Shown here: positions 47,291-58,466 of the stretch, piece after piece | Layout: every line of letters begins with the position of its first letter | Numbering within the stretch: position 1 is the first letter of the stretch | Assembly (NCBI RefSeq): GCF_017591425.1 | Contig: NW_024465369.1 | Coordinates: 29,431,001 to 29,495,000, forward strand | Direction of reading: 5' to 3' | DNA length: 64,000 nucleotides | Source of the DNA: Ochotona curzoniae | Lineage: Eukaryota > Chordata > Mammalia > Lagomorpha > Ochotonidae | The notes under the pieces: generated by a model | Databases searched by the model: none | What the model saw: the letters and a program-made list of their open reading frames with translations, nothing else | Told to the model about the DNA's origin: nothing | Position numbers and translations under genes: made by a program

Positions 47291-47368
47291 CCTATTTATA
47301 TATTTTTAGGCATTCTGAAAACTGATAGTAGAGGGTAGGACTAGGGTGTTTGTTACAAAGATGCTACT

Positions 47369-49633
47369 TTAAAAAAAAAGTTTATTTTTGATGATGTTTA
47401 CATAGTTGTTCAGGCTGGGAAGGGTTGAGGATCAGAGGATAGAGGATGCGACCATTGTTTACACATTTTCTTTTTCTTCTTGCTAGATATGGGGGAGAGT
47501 GGAATACAAGAGTAGAAACCATGCCCAGCCTTCCAACCTCTGCATTACCCAGGAGACGGAGAATGCCACTTTCTGTCTTTCCAGGGTCCTCATTATGGAG
47601 CATTTTCTGAGGGTCCTCATCATGTGGTTTTGGTAGTTCTGAGATGCTGCTGATATCACTACTGCAAGGATGATGAAGTCCTTCCAAGTTCGATTGGTTG
47701 ACATAGTCTACCTCCTTGTCTCCACTGGCTCAGAAATTTTCTGCCAAACTTCGCTGCAGTAGTTGATCATTGGTTTCCTCCATCCATAGGAAACCAATGG
47801 GTGCTGTGGCCTAGCCCAGCCCTACCCCAAATGCGCTCGACCCTCATGTACCTCAGGGGAAGCTGCAGCCCATTCCCAGCCAATTCCTATAACTTCTCAC
47901 TACACCAGCCCCCAACTCTGATTCCTGTGAATCCAGCCTGTGCAATGGACTGGTCCAGTTATTCCCACGACCAGTTTAGATCATCATTGGGTGTCGAAGC
48001 CTAACTCATACATCGTTGGGTGTCGAAGCCTAACTCAACCCAACCAAATCCACCCTCCGACACACCACCTGTCCAGCCAGGCCTTCCCCATGTCCTGATT
48101 TGCATGCTTACCAGTAGGATGCTATCAAGTCAGCAGGCCATCAGAGAGCAGCCCACAACCTGTCCACTGGACCTGTTCCCTATTCCGGATCTTGCACTCT
48201 GCACATTGTTTGGCAGTCTAACTCAACAGGACTTGTCCCAAGTCCTAGCATTTACCAGCTGCTATTATGGAAAAGCCCAACCCAGCTGTGCTTATTCTGG
48301 CTCATGCCTGTAACAGTGGACACAATTGGTTAGCCCAGCCTGGCTCTGTCCTTAAGCCAGTTCACGTGTAGGGCAACAGGTGTTGTAGCCTTGCCCAGCC
48401 TGGTCTTCCCCCAGTTCTGTGTCTCACTCTCAGCAGCATGAGGAGTGGCTCAGCTGGAGTCCTCACTGTTCCCCTACCAGGCTCAACCTCTTGCCCTAGT
48501 CTCCCAAATGCTGGTGGGTTCTGTTGTCCAGTCTTGCAAGGCCCGTCTCACCTAGGCATTTGCAGGTGAGTGCTATAGCTTGACATGGCCTGGTCTACCC
48601 CCATTCTGTCCCATGCTGTCTGGAGCTGCTACACAATCCGGCATAGTCAGACCCAATCTCTGACCCTTATGTGAATTGTTGATGTGGCCAGACCCAGCCT
48701 GTCTTGCACCCCATGCTGGTTTTCAGATCTACCAGTGGGTGTTTTAAACTGGTCCAGCCTGGTCCACCCCCATACCAGAGCCACATGTATGCTGGCAGGT
48801 ACTGTAATCTGGTCTGCTTTGGGCTGTTCCTTGCCTTAGTTCTTTGCACTTGCCTGCAGGGACTGCACCCTGAAAAAGGAGTTTCCAGAGCTCTTCTGTA
48901 AAAGCTCCTGTACTAGGTCTCGTCTCAGTGGCAGATCTGGCACATACTGGTGGGTCTTTGTTCCTGGCTGAGTTAGTCTACCTCCTGTCCTGACAGGAAC
49001 AATTGCCTTGACCTACTGGGCCATACTGAACCTGGTTCTCACTGTTTGGTGTTACAGCTCTGCCACACCTGGACCATGCCCTGATGTAGCTCTTAAGTGG
49101 ACCATGAGGAGCAAAAACCTATCCCAGCCTGTCCTGCAACCATTCTGACTCTCACGAGCATTAGTGGATGCTGGAGTCTAGCCCAATCTGGCATACCCCA
49201 GAGCCTGTCCATGCCCATGCCGCGGGACACTGCAGCCATGTCCAGCCCAGACCACCACCCTGATTCTGGCTCTTGTGCTCACCGGTAGGAAGCACAACCT
49301 AGCTGTTATGCCCCATATTCCAGCCTAACATTACATGTTCTCTGTTTTGACTCTCCTTGGGGAGTACTATGATCAAGCCCTTCCAGACAGCCCCAAAACC
49401 TATCTTTAGTGTGCACCAGTGAGTGGTATTTGGTGTTGGTCAGTACTAACTTCCCCAGCTCTGCTGTCCCAGAAGGACTAGTGCCTCTGTCTGAACCTTA
49501 AAGGTCCTTGCGTTCTCCCTTAAGATTCCACTGCTGGGGGTTCGGGTGTCAGTGGCACTGGGCAATGCATTCGGGCCATGTGACTAGAGCCCTGCTGCCT
49601 GGGTGCCTACCCCTGAGGGTAGCTGGCTCCTCA
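47369..49633 (-). mobile_element. GC-rich poly(A) retroposon, copy D (complete, with target-site duplication)
   Basis: Flanked by a perfect 14-bp direct repeat, ACAAAGATGCTACT, at 47355-47368 and 49634-49647. The left end is the reverse A-tail (TTAAAAAAAAAGTTTATTTTTGATGATG); the right end, read on the minus strand, begins GAGGAGCCAGCTACCCTCAG. The 3' region matches copy A in order. The interior 48.0-49.3 kb is a degenerate array with units of about 58-64 bp and a core like CAGCCTGGTCCACCCCC (for example near 48333, 48395, 48690, 48754, 49120, 49180). No domain-bearing ORF is present, so it must have been mobilised in trans, most likely by L1. Confidence 0.85.
47982..48037. repeat. 29-bp tandem duplication inside copy D
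   Basis: Two consecutive copies of a CATC.TTGGGTGTCGAAGCCTAACTCA unit with a 29-bp period and one or two mismatches. A recent slippage-type duplication within the retroposon array. Confidence 0.9.
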
Positions 49634-49667
49634 ACAAAGATGCTACTCTAACTTCATTGCCATGTTT

Positions 49668-49692
49668 TTGTTTTGTTTTGTTTTGTTTGTTT
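49668..49692 (+). repeat. (GTTTT)n simple repeat
   Basis: TTTTTGTTTTGTTTTGTTTTG run just outside retroposon copy D. Confidence 0.85.
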
Positions 49693-50374
49693 TACCTTGG
49701 AAGTATATGTGAGTAAGTTATGCTTTACTAAAAATACATACAATGCATATATAACATGAAATACAGTAACTACATTATGGTGGGCATTTGATTTGCAAAA
49801 GCTACTATCCCTCTAAGTTAGTTTTCTGTGTAGTAAAGTGGCTTCTTGCCCACAGCAGGCAATTGAGAAATAATTATAACATAAATGTTACTATTGCTGA
49901 TTGAAGTGTGACTTTAAGTGTTTTATCATCTCACCTGCTCCATGAAGAATACCATCTATTCTTTCTTTTACTTCCACAAGTTCACTCACTCATCATTGAC
50001 CATGGCCTCACCTGTCGATGCAAGAGTTGTCACTCTCTAACTGAATTCTTACCGTCAGTACCCTAAAGGGCAGACTGGACATTCCCAGAGGTCACTTAGT
50101 AAATAAATTATAGAAGGTGGGGTAAATATCATTTCATGCTCACCCATATGGGATAACTCTGAGGCATGTCTTATATTGACTCCAGTAGCTGGATAGTTGG
50201 CCAAAGCTGTGAGATACTCAGCAGCATCTCCCCTGCATTCATCATTGGTGTTTCTTGAAATCATCTCGCAGATAAACTACTTGCTTTGAAATCCTTATCA
50301 TAGTATCTGATTCTTGGAGAATCCCCTTGGAAAAATTTCTGAAGGGACTAAAAAGGAAAGATTTATAGCACACA
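49693..50374. other. No gene seen
   Basis: AT-rich presumed intron. The minus frame 50055-50264 has no recognisable domain. Confidence 0.4.
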
Positions 50375-50530
50375 TACTGAAGGTATGCACTGTGCATGTG
50401 CTGTGTGCTTTAACAATTTTCAGCTTGTTAGTCTTTTGACACTTGGTAATATAATTATTACCATTTTCCTAGACTACTTAAGATTGCATGAGGGTGTATA
50501 GTTTAGGTGGAAAGAATGGAACAACACAGG
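50375..50530 (+). repeat. MIR-like ancient SINE
   Basis: GGTATGCACTGTGCATGTGCTGTGTGCTTTAACAATTTTCAGC, TTGGTAATATAATTATTACCATTTTCCTAGACTACTTAAGATTGCATGAGGG. This parallels the MIR order 'ctatgtgctaggcactttac...attattatccccattttacag...taagttgcatgaggt'. Confidence 0.5.
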
Positions 50531-50907
50531 GAACAATTGTTCCCTGCTCTAAAGAGCATCCAAGGGCTCAATAAATACTTATCTGTGGTCTGTTCCAGCA
50601 CATGTTGAACATGGATGCATGTTGCAGATCACGTGAGAGAATTCAAATAATCAGCTCAGATACCTGGCATGGTAGTTGAGTAGACAAATGTGTGATCAAA
50701 TCAAGCTTTAAAGGGAAGAATGTATTAGTGGGGTTAGCGTTTAGTAGCCTCCAGGTCTTGAAAAGGCTACTTTCTGCCAAAAAGTATGGTGTCATTGATT
50801 GTAAGTGTAGTTTCAGGGAAGACGTAACAGCATGTGAGCTTCCTGACACCCTGGTCAAGATGCTTTGAAGAAGTTCTTCTGTCCATAATGAAGAAGCCCA
50901 TTCTCTT

Positions 50908-51134
50908 GGCTGTCATTTAGCCTAGTGGTTAAAAACTGATGGAGATACTCATACTGTTGCTTCAGCTCCCCACCAGTGCAGAACCAAAGCAGAAGTTGGT
51001 CCACACAGGAGATTTGGATTGAGTTTCCAAGCTCTTGGGTTCAGCTTGGCCCTGCACCAGCCATTTCAGGTGTTTGCAGAATGAACCAGCAGGTGGGGGA
51101 ACTGTGTGTCTCTGTGCATCTCCATAAAAAAAAA
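50908..51134 (+). repeat. Old-type CSINE, diverged
   Basis: TGGCTGTCATTTAGCCTAGTGGTTAAAAACTG head, ACAGGAGATTTGGATTGAGTTTCCAAGCTC, GCCCTGCACCAGCCATTTCAGG, GAATGAACCAGCAGGTGGGGG and an A-tail (CATAAAAAAAAAC). Confidence 0.75.
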
Positions 51135-51391
51135 CATGTGCCCTTTCAGTAACATTATCACTGTTTTCATTGGAAATGTTTCATATTATTTATGATCTAG
51201 CATTTATACTTAGTCAAAAGTCAGGTAATTAGAGTTAATTTTCTCATGGCAATTATAAATAGAGGAATCAATAATTCATATGATTTTTATGCCAAAATTT
51301 GCTACTTGCAACTTAAGGGGAATGAATTTTTTCCCCCCTAACACATGGTAGAATGTTAAGCCTGCATTTCTTTCATTTATAAATGGGAACT

Positions 51392-51715
51392 GGAGGTGGA
51401 CATTGTAGTGCAGTGGGCTAAGTCACTGATGGAATATTCACATTCCATTTTAAAACGCTTTTTTTTAGTCCTGGCTACTCTTGGGATTCAGCTTCCTGCC
51501 AGGTTACGTGAGAACAACAGTTGGTGATGGCTTCTGTTCTTAGCCCCTGCCACCCATGTGGGAAGTTCCCATCTCCAGGCTTTGGCCTGGTCAGTGTTTG
51601 GCCAGTGAACCAGCAGGTAGAAGCATTCTCTGTGTCTGTCTCTCGGCCCTTCTGCCTTTTTCCCTCTTTCAGTCATTCTACCTTTCAAATATACACATTA
51701 AATACATTTTTAAAA
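51392..51715 (+). repeat. Old-type CSINE
   Basis: TGGAGGTGGACATTGTAGTGCAGTGGGCTAAGTCACTG head, CAGCTTCCTGCC, CCCTGCCACCCATGTGGGAAGTTCCCATCTCCAGGCTTTGGCCTGG, CAGTGAACCAGCAGGTAG and CTTTCAAATATACACATTAAATACATTTTTAAAA tail. Frames 51521-51744 and the opposed minus frame are SINE-derived. Confidence 0.82.
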
Positions 51716-51834
51716 ACCTGACAGAATACTTTCAGGATTATTAGAAGGTGAGTTTTCATATTGAAAGTTGTCAGTTCCAACACACACAAAAAAATTACAA
51801 TTCATCCTTATAAATTATATCAAACTTGGCAAGG

Positions 51835-52545
51835 GTTTCTTGAGTGTGCAAGAAGTTAGCCTAAATGTTTCATGCTTTTTGATTGAGTTTTAACATTCCA
51901 CTTCTGCAAATTTGCCTAAATGAAATATGCTTTTGAGAGAGTTAACTGTACCCTCATGTTCATAGCAGTGTAATTCACAGCATGTAAGATATAGAATTAA
52001 GCCAGATGCTTATTAGTTGATGAATGGATAAACAAACTGTAGCATATATACACTGGATTACTCCTCAGTCATAAAAAAGAATGATATCTTTTCTTTTGGA
52101 ACTGCATGGACCCAATTGGAAACTGTTATGTTTTGTGAAATAAACTAGTCACAGAAGACAAATATGTTTTCCATGGTCTGTGATAACTAATGTGTGTTTT
52201 AAAAGATGTTTTCTCTTTGAGTAACATCTTGGGATTTGATTCTGGTTTACAGACTTTGTTTATATTCCTTTGGGATCCTAGGTTTTTTGTTTGTTTGTTT
52301 GTTTTGTTTCCTGCTTACTGTGTGTTGATATCATTACCTAATGCAATATTCAGCCTGTGATTGTTTAATGAAATGGGACTATGCCATAAAAATTAGGGGA
52401 AAAGAAGAAGTAAGGGGGAAGGTGGGTGAAGAATGTTGGCAGGAGAGAGGAGAGGGAAGTATCGCTGTTCTGCTAATCCTGTATCTTGAAATGCATGAAA
52501 TTCATTCACTTTATGGAAATAAAAATTTACTGTAATAAAAATATT
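51835..52545 (+). mobile_element. L1 3' end (end of ORF2 plus 3' UTR), 5'-truncated
   Basis: The stretch CTCATGTTCATAGCAGTGTAATTCACAGC, TAAACAAACTGTAGCATATATACACTGGATTACTCCTCAGTCATAAAAAAGAATGA, GAACTGCATGGACCCAATTGGAAACTG and GAAATAAACTAGTCACAGAAGACAAATATG matches the conserved end of mammalian L1 ORF2. A 3' UTR with a purine-rich tract (GGGGAAAAGAAGAAGTAAGGGGGAAGG) and AATAAAAATTTACTG/AATAAAAATATTC follows. The coding part is interrupted by stops and is only a remnant. Confidence 0.85.
52284..52309 (+). repeat. (TTTG)n simple repeat
   Basis: TTTTTTGTTTGTTTGTTTGTTTTG run inside the L1 3' UTR. Confidence 0.8.
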
Positions 52546-52987
52546 CTAATGCTTACATTAACAAAGTAAAATAACTACTGAAATCCCAGTGGTAGCAAAT
52601 ATTTACTCATATTCTACTCAGTTCACAAATCTAGTTATAAAATGGTTGCCTTGATATATTTTGGGCAAATGACTCAGTTTTCCTACATTTTAGCCTCTTC
52701 TCTATTAGATGCTTTTCCTCCTATGAAATTTGATATTTATGAAAGAAATGGTGGGGGTATCCAATTTGTAATTCTGCACTTATTTTCTATACAAGGTTAT
52801 ATATTACTATGAAAAATTATCAAGATTTTGCTCTTTTTTTATACTTAACATTTCTTAATGATCCCGCTTGGATTCAAGAATGCAAGCCAATTGTACTTTT
52901 TAGCTAAACAGAGAGACAGAAAAAAAAATTTCTTCCCTAACATCCTGCATTCCCTGAGGTGCCTGGGCTTCTGGCCAGCCTCCCCAG

Positions 52988-53228
52988 GCGGAAGTCTCAG
53001 CTGCCATAGCCTATACATTGCTGTGTGTACAGAGGCCAAGCAAATCCTCCTTGAAAAGCTGAAAGTGAGTCACAGAAAGCCAGGTGCAAACAAGACAGCA
53101 TGGCCTTAAGCAAGCAGAGGGTCCAGCCCATCGGAACCTGGCGATGCTGTTTACTGTCAGGAGCACTTTTCTTGCTGCCTTGGCTCCCAGAGGGGCTCAA
53201 GCCTCTCTCATTTACCTATAGCTCTGAG
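52988..53228 (+). CDS. Weak candidate first coding exon with signal-peptide-like N-terminus
   Basis: A GC-balanced island in AT-rich intron. A plausible acceptor (CTTCTGGCCAGCCTCCCCAG) ends at 52987 and a good donor (CTGAG|GTAAGAGG) follows 53228. The ATG at 53100 has a strong start context (CAGCATGGCC, A at -3, G at +4) and opens a frame of exactly 43 codons to the donor (phase 0). The frame has a basic N-terminus (SKQR) followed by a hydrophobic stretch (CCLLSGALFLLPWLP), like a signal peptide. If real it could be the first coding exon joined to the non-coding exon at 24.8 kb. I do not recognise the sequence; chance is a serious alternative. Confidence 0.18.
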
Positions 53229-53699
53229 GTAAGAGGCCGACTTTCCCAAGGCCTCCAGGGGTCAAATGGTCATTACAGGATTTCTGTATTAGATACCACT
53301 GTCTTGCTCTAAGATGGTTTCTGGAGTCTTTATGAAGAATAATAATGGCCAGGGCACAATGAAGGTTGACCTCCTTTTACTCATGAACATTAGGAGTGAA
53401 ACCAACATTAATCTTGATGACCTCCGTATTGTTTCCACAATAGGCAGGTCTTCATGCAAGCAAATCTCAACTTTTAATGGAGCTCTGCTAGACTCCCATC
53501 TTTTAATCATCCTAGTCTTTTTTTCTCTGACATTTGAGGTAGCTTTGCAGAAAGTTTTGTTTTGTGTTCCCAGGTACTGGCCTGGAGATGGTAGTCCTAC
53601 ACAACTACAAGTAGCAATAAAATTCTATAATGGTAGACACTGAAATTAAAAAAGTGAAAAATGTAGAGAAGCCTCTGTAAGTTAGGTGATGGATGTTCT
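53229..53699. other. No gene seen
   Basis: AT-balanced presumed intron; overlapping frames 53289-53643 on both strands lack domains. Confidence 0.4.
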
Positions 53700-54024
53700 T
53701 TTTTCAAAAGATTTATTTATTTTTATTGGAAAGGCAGATATACAGAGAGGAGAGACAGAGAGGAAGATCTTCCATCCAAGGGTTCGCTCCCCAATGGGCC
53801 ATAACGGCTGGAGCTAAGCCAGTCTGAAGCCAGGATCCAGGAGCTCTTCCGGGTTTCCCACGCAGGTGCAGGGTCCCAAGGTTTTGGGCCATCCTCGACT
53901 GCTTTCCCAGACCACAGCAGCGAGCTGGATGGGAAGCAGGGCTGCCGGGTTTAAAACTGGCGACCATATGGGATCCTGGTGTGTGCAAGGCGAGGACTTT
54001 AGCCACTAAGTTATCGCGCGGGGC
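53700..54024 (-). repeat. Young CSINE with 10-bp flanking direct repeat
   Basis: Minus copy: TTTTCAAAAGATTTATTTATTTTTATTGGAAAGGCAG tail, GGAAGATCTTCCATCC, CCGGGTTTCCCACGCAGGTGCAGGGTCCCAAGG, CGACTGCTTTCCCAGACCAC, GGCGACCATATGGGATCC, TTATCGCGCGGGGC head. Direct repeat TGGATGTTCT at 53690-53699 and 54032-54041. CpGs in the head remain, so the copy is young. Frame 53713-54006 is SINE-derived. Confidence 0.95.
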
Positions 54025-54182
54025 ACGGCAGTGGATGTTCTAAGAATATTTTTAAAGGAAAAAATTTTGGATAAGTAAGTTTTTGAAATAAAACAGACAA
54101 AATATATAATATTTTTAGGTGGAACACAAATGAAAAAAATCATTGCAGTTTCAAAGAGGGTCATATAAAATTTGTAATTGGA

Positions 54183-54478
54183 GATGGCATTTGGCACAGG
54201 GCTTAAGATACTGCTTGGGTCCTTGTATCTCATTTCAGAGTGTTTTGGTTTGAGTTTTCACTCAACTACCAATCCCACGTTCCTGCTAACGTGTACCTTA
54301 AAAAGCAGGTAATGGCTGACGTTCATAGGTACCTGTCACCAAATTTCAGACCCAGATTACTTTCTGGACTGTTGTCTTTGGTGTCCTTTTCATGCCTTTC
54401 TTGTGCAGGCACTTGAGGGAGGAACCCATGAGTGAGTCTTCCTTTGTCTCCATCCTTGCCTTTCCAACAAAAAAAAGT
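54183..54478 (+). repeat. Old-type CSINE, diverged
   Basis: GATGGCATTTGGCACAGGGCTTAAGATACTGC head, GTATCTCATTTCAGAGTG, GTGCAGGCACTTGAGGGAGGAACCCATGAG and a CTTGCCTTTCCAACAAAAAAAAG tail. Confidence 0.72.
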
Positions 54479-54534
54479 AGCTTATATATGAAAGCCGTCT
54501 GTTAGGGATTAATGATTAATGATTATGGCTAGTG

Positions 54535-54720
54535 CCGTAAAATGTTTACAGTGTGCCAAATTACTAAGCCCGAAGATCCTTCTTGCAGGTTAATGCACTT
54601 GCTTCCGTTTCCGATGAGAACAATGGCTCAGTAGTTAGGCAGCTTGGCTAATATCAAGTCTTAGATTTGCACTTTAGGAGAGATTAATCTGTAATTTGAA
54701 CTCAGAACTGTTGCCGTGCT
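54535..54720 (+). repeat. Possible MIR remnant
   Basis: CCGTTTCCGATGAGAACAATGGCTCAGTAGTTAGGCAGCTTGGCTAATATCAAGTC is like the decayed MIR segment 'ttttacagatgaggaaactgaggctcagagaggttaagtaacttgcccaag'. Weak. Confidence 0.3.
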
Positions 54721-55499
54721 ATGTTGATGTGATTAATCAGTCATATTGCTTGTCCACTTTCTGAAATACAATAAAAACCTTCCCATACCACTTAGCTGAA
54801 ACATGTCCTCATAGTATGAATTTGCTGTGGTTTGACCATTCATTCAGTCCATTAGCCTGAGCTGTGTTTTGATTCTGCCTCTGTCTCTGTATGTGTGGGC
54901 TTGTGTGTCATTGTGAAGTTGGACATGGTAGTGGTTGTGTCAGAGTAAAGTCTGTTCTGTCCTATTGCATTTCACTATATTTTAAAACCAATGAAAACAT
55001 TTAAGAAAATAAGTGGGAATCGGGCAGTTCAGGAGTGGGCATATTAGCTGTCTAATGGCTCTTTAAGAAAAATGTTCACCTAATATTTGCCTTTTAGATT
55101 GAAAGGGAGATTTTCAAATTTAAATCCATCAATGCCATGAAGCAGTTTTCATCTACTAGAAAGTCCTCAACAAAGCAAACTATAAATCCATTAGTTGAAT
55201 TTTGGTAATCAAGGCGGAAAGGAAATGATAGAAGAATTTAAAGAAAAATGAAACTCAGGAGAAAAGTAGTACACATTAGAAATGGAGAAAAAGTTAAGAC
55301 ATAAGAATAAAAATAAAAAGATGTCTTACTGACATTCTCTTTTCTGTCTTGATGAACATGTGACAATGTAGTCATGAAAACATGATATATAAATATTCCT
55401 AAAGTTAAAGCAAAACTAAGAAATGATACTTATGAAGTAGAATACATTATATTGGGAAGAAAATAGACTAGAGCTTACAATTTATTGAGGAAAAAAATG
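54721..55499. other. No gene seen
   Basis: AT-rich presumed intron, no repeat recognised. Confidence 0.4.
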
Positions 55500-55846
55500 A
55501 GGAGGCGTTGATTCTTACATAAGGCCCAGGTCAAAATGTCTACAGTGTGCATTGGAATAGCTAGGCTTCAGTTGTGGTTCTAGCTCCTGACTCCAGCTTG
55601 CTGATAAGGCAGAGCCTGGGAGGTCATAGTGATAGCTCAAGTGATGCAGCTTCCCTCTCCCACATGGGGAAACTGGATTGAGTTCCCACTTCCTGGTTTT
55701 GGCCTTGCTCATCCATCACAGGAGTTTGGGGAGTAGACAATTGCATAGTGACTCTTTCCTGAGCTCTCTTTCCTCGGTGCTCTCTCACTTCTATCTCCCA
55801 TCTATATTTCTCTGCTGTTCAAATGGAAAAACAAAAACAAAAACAA
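55500..55846 (+). repeat. Old-type CSINE
   Basis: GAGGCGTTGATTC head, TGTGCATTGGAATAGCTAGG, GTGGTTCTAGCTCCTGACTCCAGCTTGCTGATAAGGCAGAGCCTGGGAGG, CCTCTCCCACATGGGGAAACTGGATTGAGTTCCCACTTCCTGG, GGAGTTTGGGGAGTAGAC and an A-rich tail (AAACAAAAACAAAAAC). Frames in and around it are SINE-derived. Confidence 0.8.
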
Positions 55847-58453
55847 ATATTTACACATTGTCATTTATACAGAAAATAATTTTAGGGAAGAAAACAGGCC
55901 TAAAATTTATAAAATTGTTGCTTTCAGCAAAAATTCTTGTCATATTGTGTCATCATGAGGCTGTTTGTTTTTATGTTGTCTATATATTCTTTTCCTACGT
56001 GTGAATTACTTAAACAGTGTTAAGTTTTGCTTTCTAGCCGTTCTCAAGTTGTCACCACCTCTAGAAAATATACAATGGAAATCGGTGAGGAAAGATAGAG
56101 TATCCCACAATAGCTAGACAGAATGTCTGTATTCCCAACAATCGCACCCATGGCAGGGTAGAATAAAAATCTCTTGAGTTAAGCAAATAATCTCCTCATT
56201 ATTTACCTAGGAATCCTCCTTTATCTAGATCTCCCTACGTGCCTTGAGGATTTACTTTCTAGCTTTAAAAAACCATAGCAAAAACAAAACTTCTGTGTCT
56301 CTTACCCCATTTTAACCATAACCCTTTCCTGTTTCACTTGTAGACTTTCCAGTGCGTTAATCTAAACTGGGGTCTGTGCAATTCACGTTCACTCCACTGA
56401 AGTGATCATTCAGTGTGGAATGCTGTCAGTGAGGTCACCCTTCCCATTCAGTGGACTAAATAAACATGACATGTATTGATCTCCATTACTTGCTTGGACT
56501 CTTGGCAGCATCCAAAAATTGGCCACCTCTTCTTTACTCAGAACCTCTTTGGTGATGAGCGTGACACTGCACTACGCTCTCCTAGTTTGCTTCCTAAGTT
56601 CAGGAACCCAATGAGAGGCCTCCACTCGCCCCCGCCACCATGTATGCCTTAAATGGGATAAGTGATGTTTTTATTTTTTCATTCATTTTTTTTGCCTATC
56701 TTGTAACTGGGTGTTCTTCCATGGCTCTGTCCTTGAAATGTGCAAGCAGTATCTTTCATTTTTTTTTTTTACTGTGTCCAAGCAAAGAATGTCTAACTAC
56801 AAATCTGATATTTGAATTGAAGAGTGGGTTTTACATTTTTTATAATATTGGCAGTTAATTTCACAGTATTTTTGCACATAGTAGCATTGACTAGGTAGCA
56901 GCAACTTGAAGAAATAACAGATCAAAACTAGAAAAAATTAAAGTTGTGAATTTGGGCTTCCATGACAAGGTAATTATTTTCTCCTTTCATATTTTTATGG
57001 CAAACATTTACATTGTTGAATGGTGTTAAAAATGCCATTTCCTAAGATTGCATTTTCTGTGATGGTACTGACATGCAAAACTATTATGCTATTTTCTTGT
57101 AACAGACTTGAAGACAATAAAAAAACACACTTAAGGAAACTGTTGTACATGAGTTTTCAAAAATTAGGTTACATTGTCTCAAATCTGATTTTTGCTACAT
57201 AAACTAAACTATTTATCCAAACTTTAGTATTAAGTATCTCCATGCTCTGTATCTTAAAGTGTTTGCTTTTAAGAAAAAAAAATGATTATCAGAAATAAAC
57301 CTATTAAAATTTGGGCATATTTTTAAAGGAGTCTAATATGATAAAGATCTATAATGAAGTCCAAGAGGATTAACTATCTGGGAGCAATCTGATGCATTTA
57401 ATACATTAAAAATATGTGCCAAAATTTACCAGTATTTTACAACATAGACCACTGATATTGAATGAAGGTTACTGGAGTATTTCATTTGAATAAATTACTT
57501 CATAGAATCTAATTTTTCAAAAAATAACATTTTGAATGACTTCAACAATGTAGGCAATGATATAGATTTTCTTTGTTATCAGTGTAAATGAAAGATATAA
57601 ATTTAGAAATCAGCTTATTTTGGACATCTAAGCAAATTAATTTAATGGTTAATTTTATTGCCTGATCTCTATGATGAGAAATATTTGGAAATATTTTTCA
57701 ATGTATTTTAAAGGAGCTATCCTGACAAAAGCTCTTTCCTACTTCCCAGTTAGAACATACACGCAAACATATTTAGCAGGTGAATTGGTCAAAGAATAAG
57801 TAGCCCATTTTCACAAATGAGACTTAACCCACAGAGCATTGAGATTATAAAATAACCTATAATTATTTTATAAATACTGAAAGATCATGATTATGGTTTA
57901 TAATATTTCTGAATATTTAAAACTGGACTCATCAATGCCACTAGAGAGATTCGTGTCTAAATAATAAGTAACCTGATCTGTTTTTCTGAAAATATGAAAG
58001 TGCTTTCTCCAAGAATGGACTAGATAATTTCACAACTTATTTGAGTCAAATTTTAGAAAATTAAAATAAATGGTTTGATATTAAGTACAATGAATTTGCA
58101 AGGAAAGTACAAGTGATTGTGATACTTGCTTGGATAAATTCTTATTATTTTCCTTGAAGAATCTGTCAAAAGGAATATGCCCTGTAAGTTTTCCTATGCT
58201 GGGAAATAGTTATAGCAACCATGTAGCTGTTGAGCTTAGTACCTAGGAAGCACTGTCTGAATCCAAACTACTAGTGGGATATTAGCCTTGATTTTTAAAC
58301 ATACATTTTAAATTTCTTGAGTGTTTAGTTCATCACTGAGTGGGGTTATTCAGACAAAGTCTTCAGTGATAGAAATCTGGCAGTTCTTTATGTGCTTCAA
58401 TTGTATTCTTTCTCATGTAATTAATGCAGAAGCAACCAGCTTAGGGTTTCTCT
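55847..58453. other. No gene seen
   Basis: About 2.6 kb of AT-rich presumed intron. Block 56330-56610 is richer in GC but matches no repeat or exon I can name. Frames at 55678-56004, 56640-56858 and 57020-57202 are chance frames. Confidence 0.4.
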
Positions 58454-58466
58454 CCCCCCCCCCCCC
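58454..58466 (+). repeat. Poly(C) tract
   Basis: A run of 13 C after CTCT. The complementary strand is poly(G). The length may not be exact, since such runs are error-prone in assemblies. Confidence 0.85.

Noticed and set aside
53713..54006. 97-codon minus-strand frame
   Set aside because: It is internal to the CSINE at 53.7 kb.
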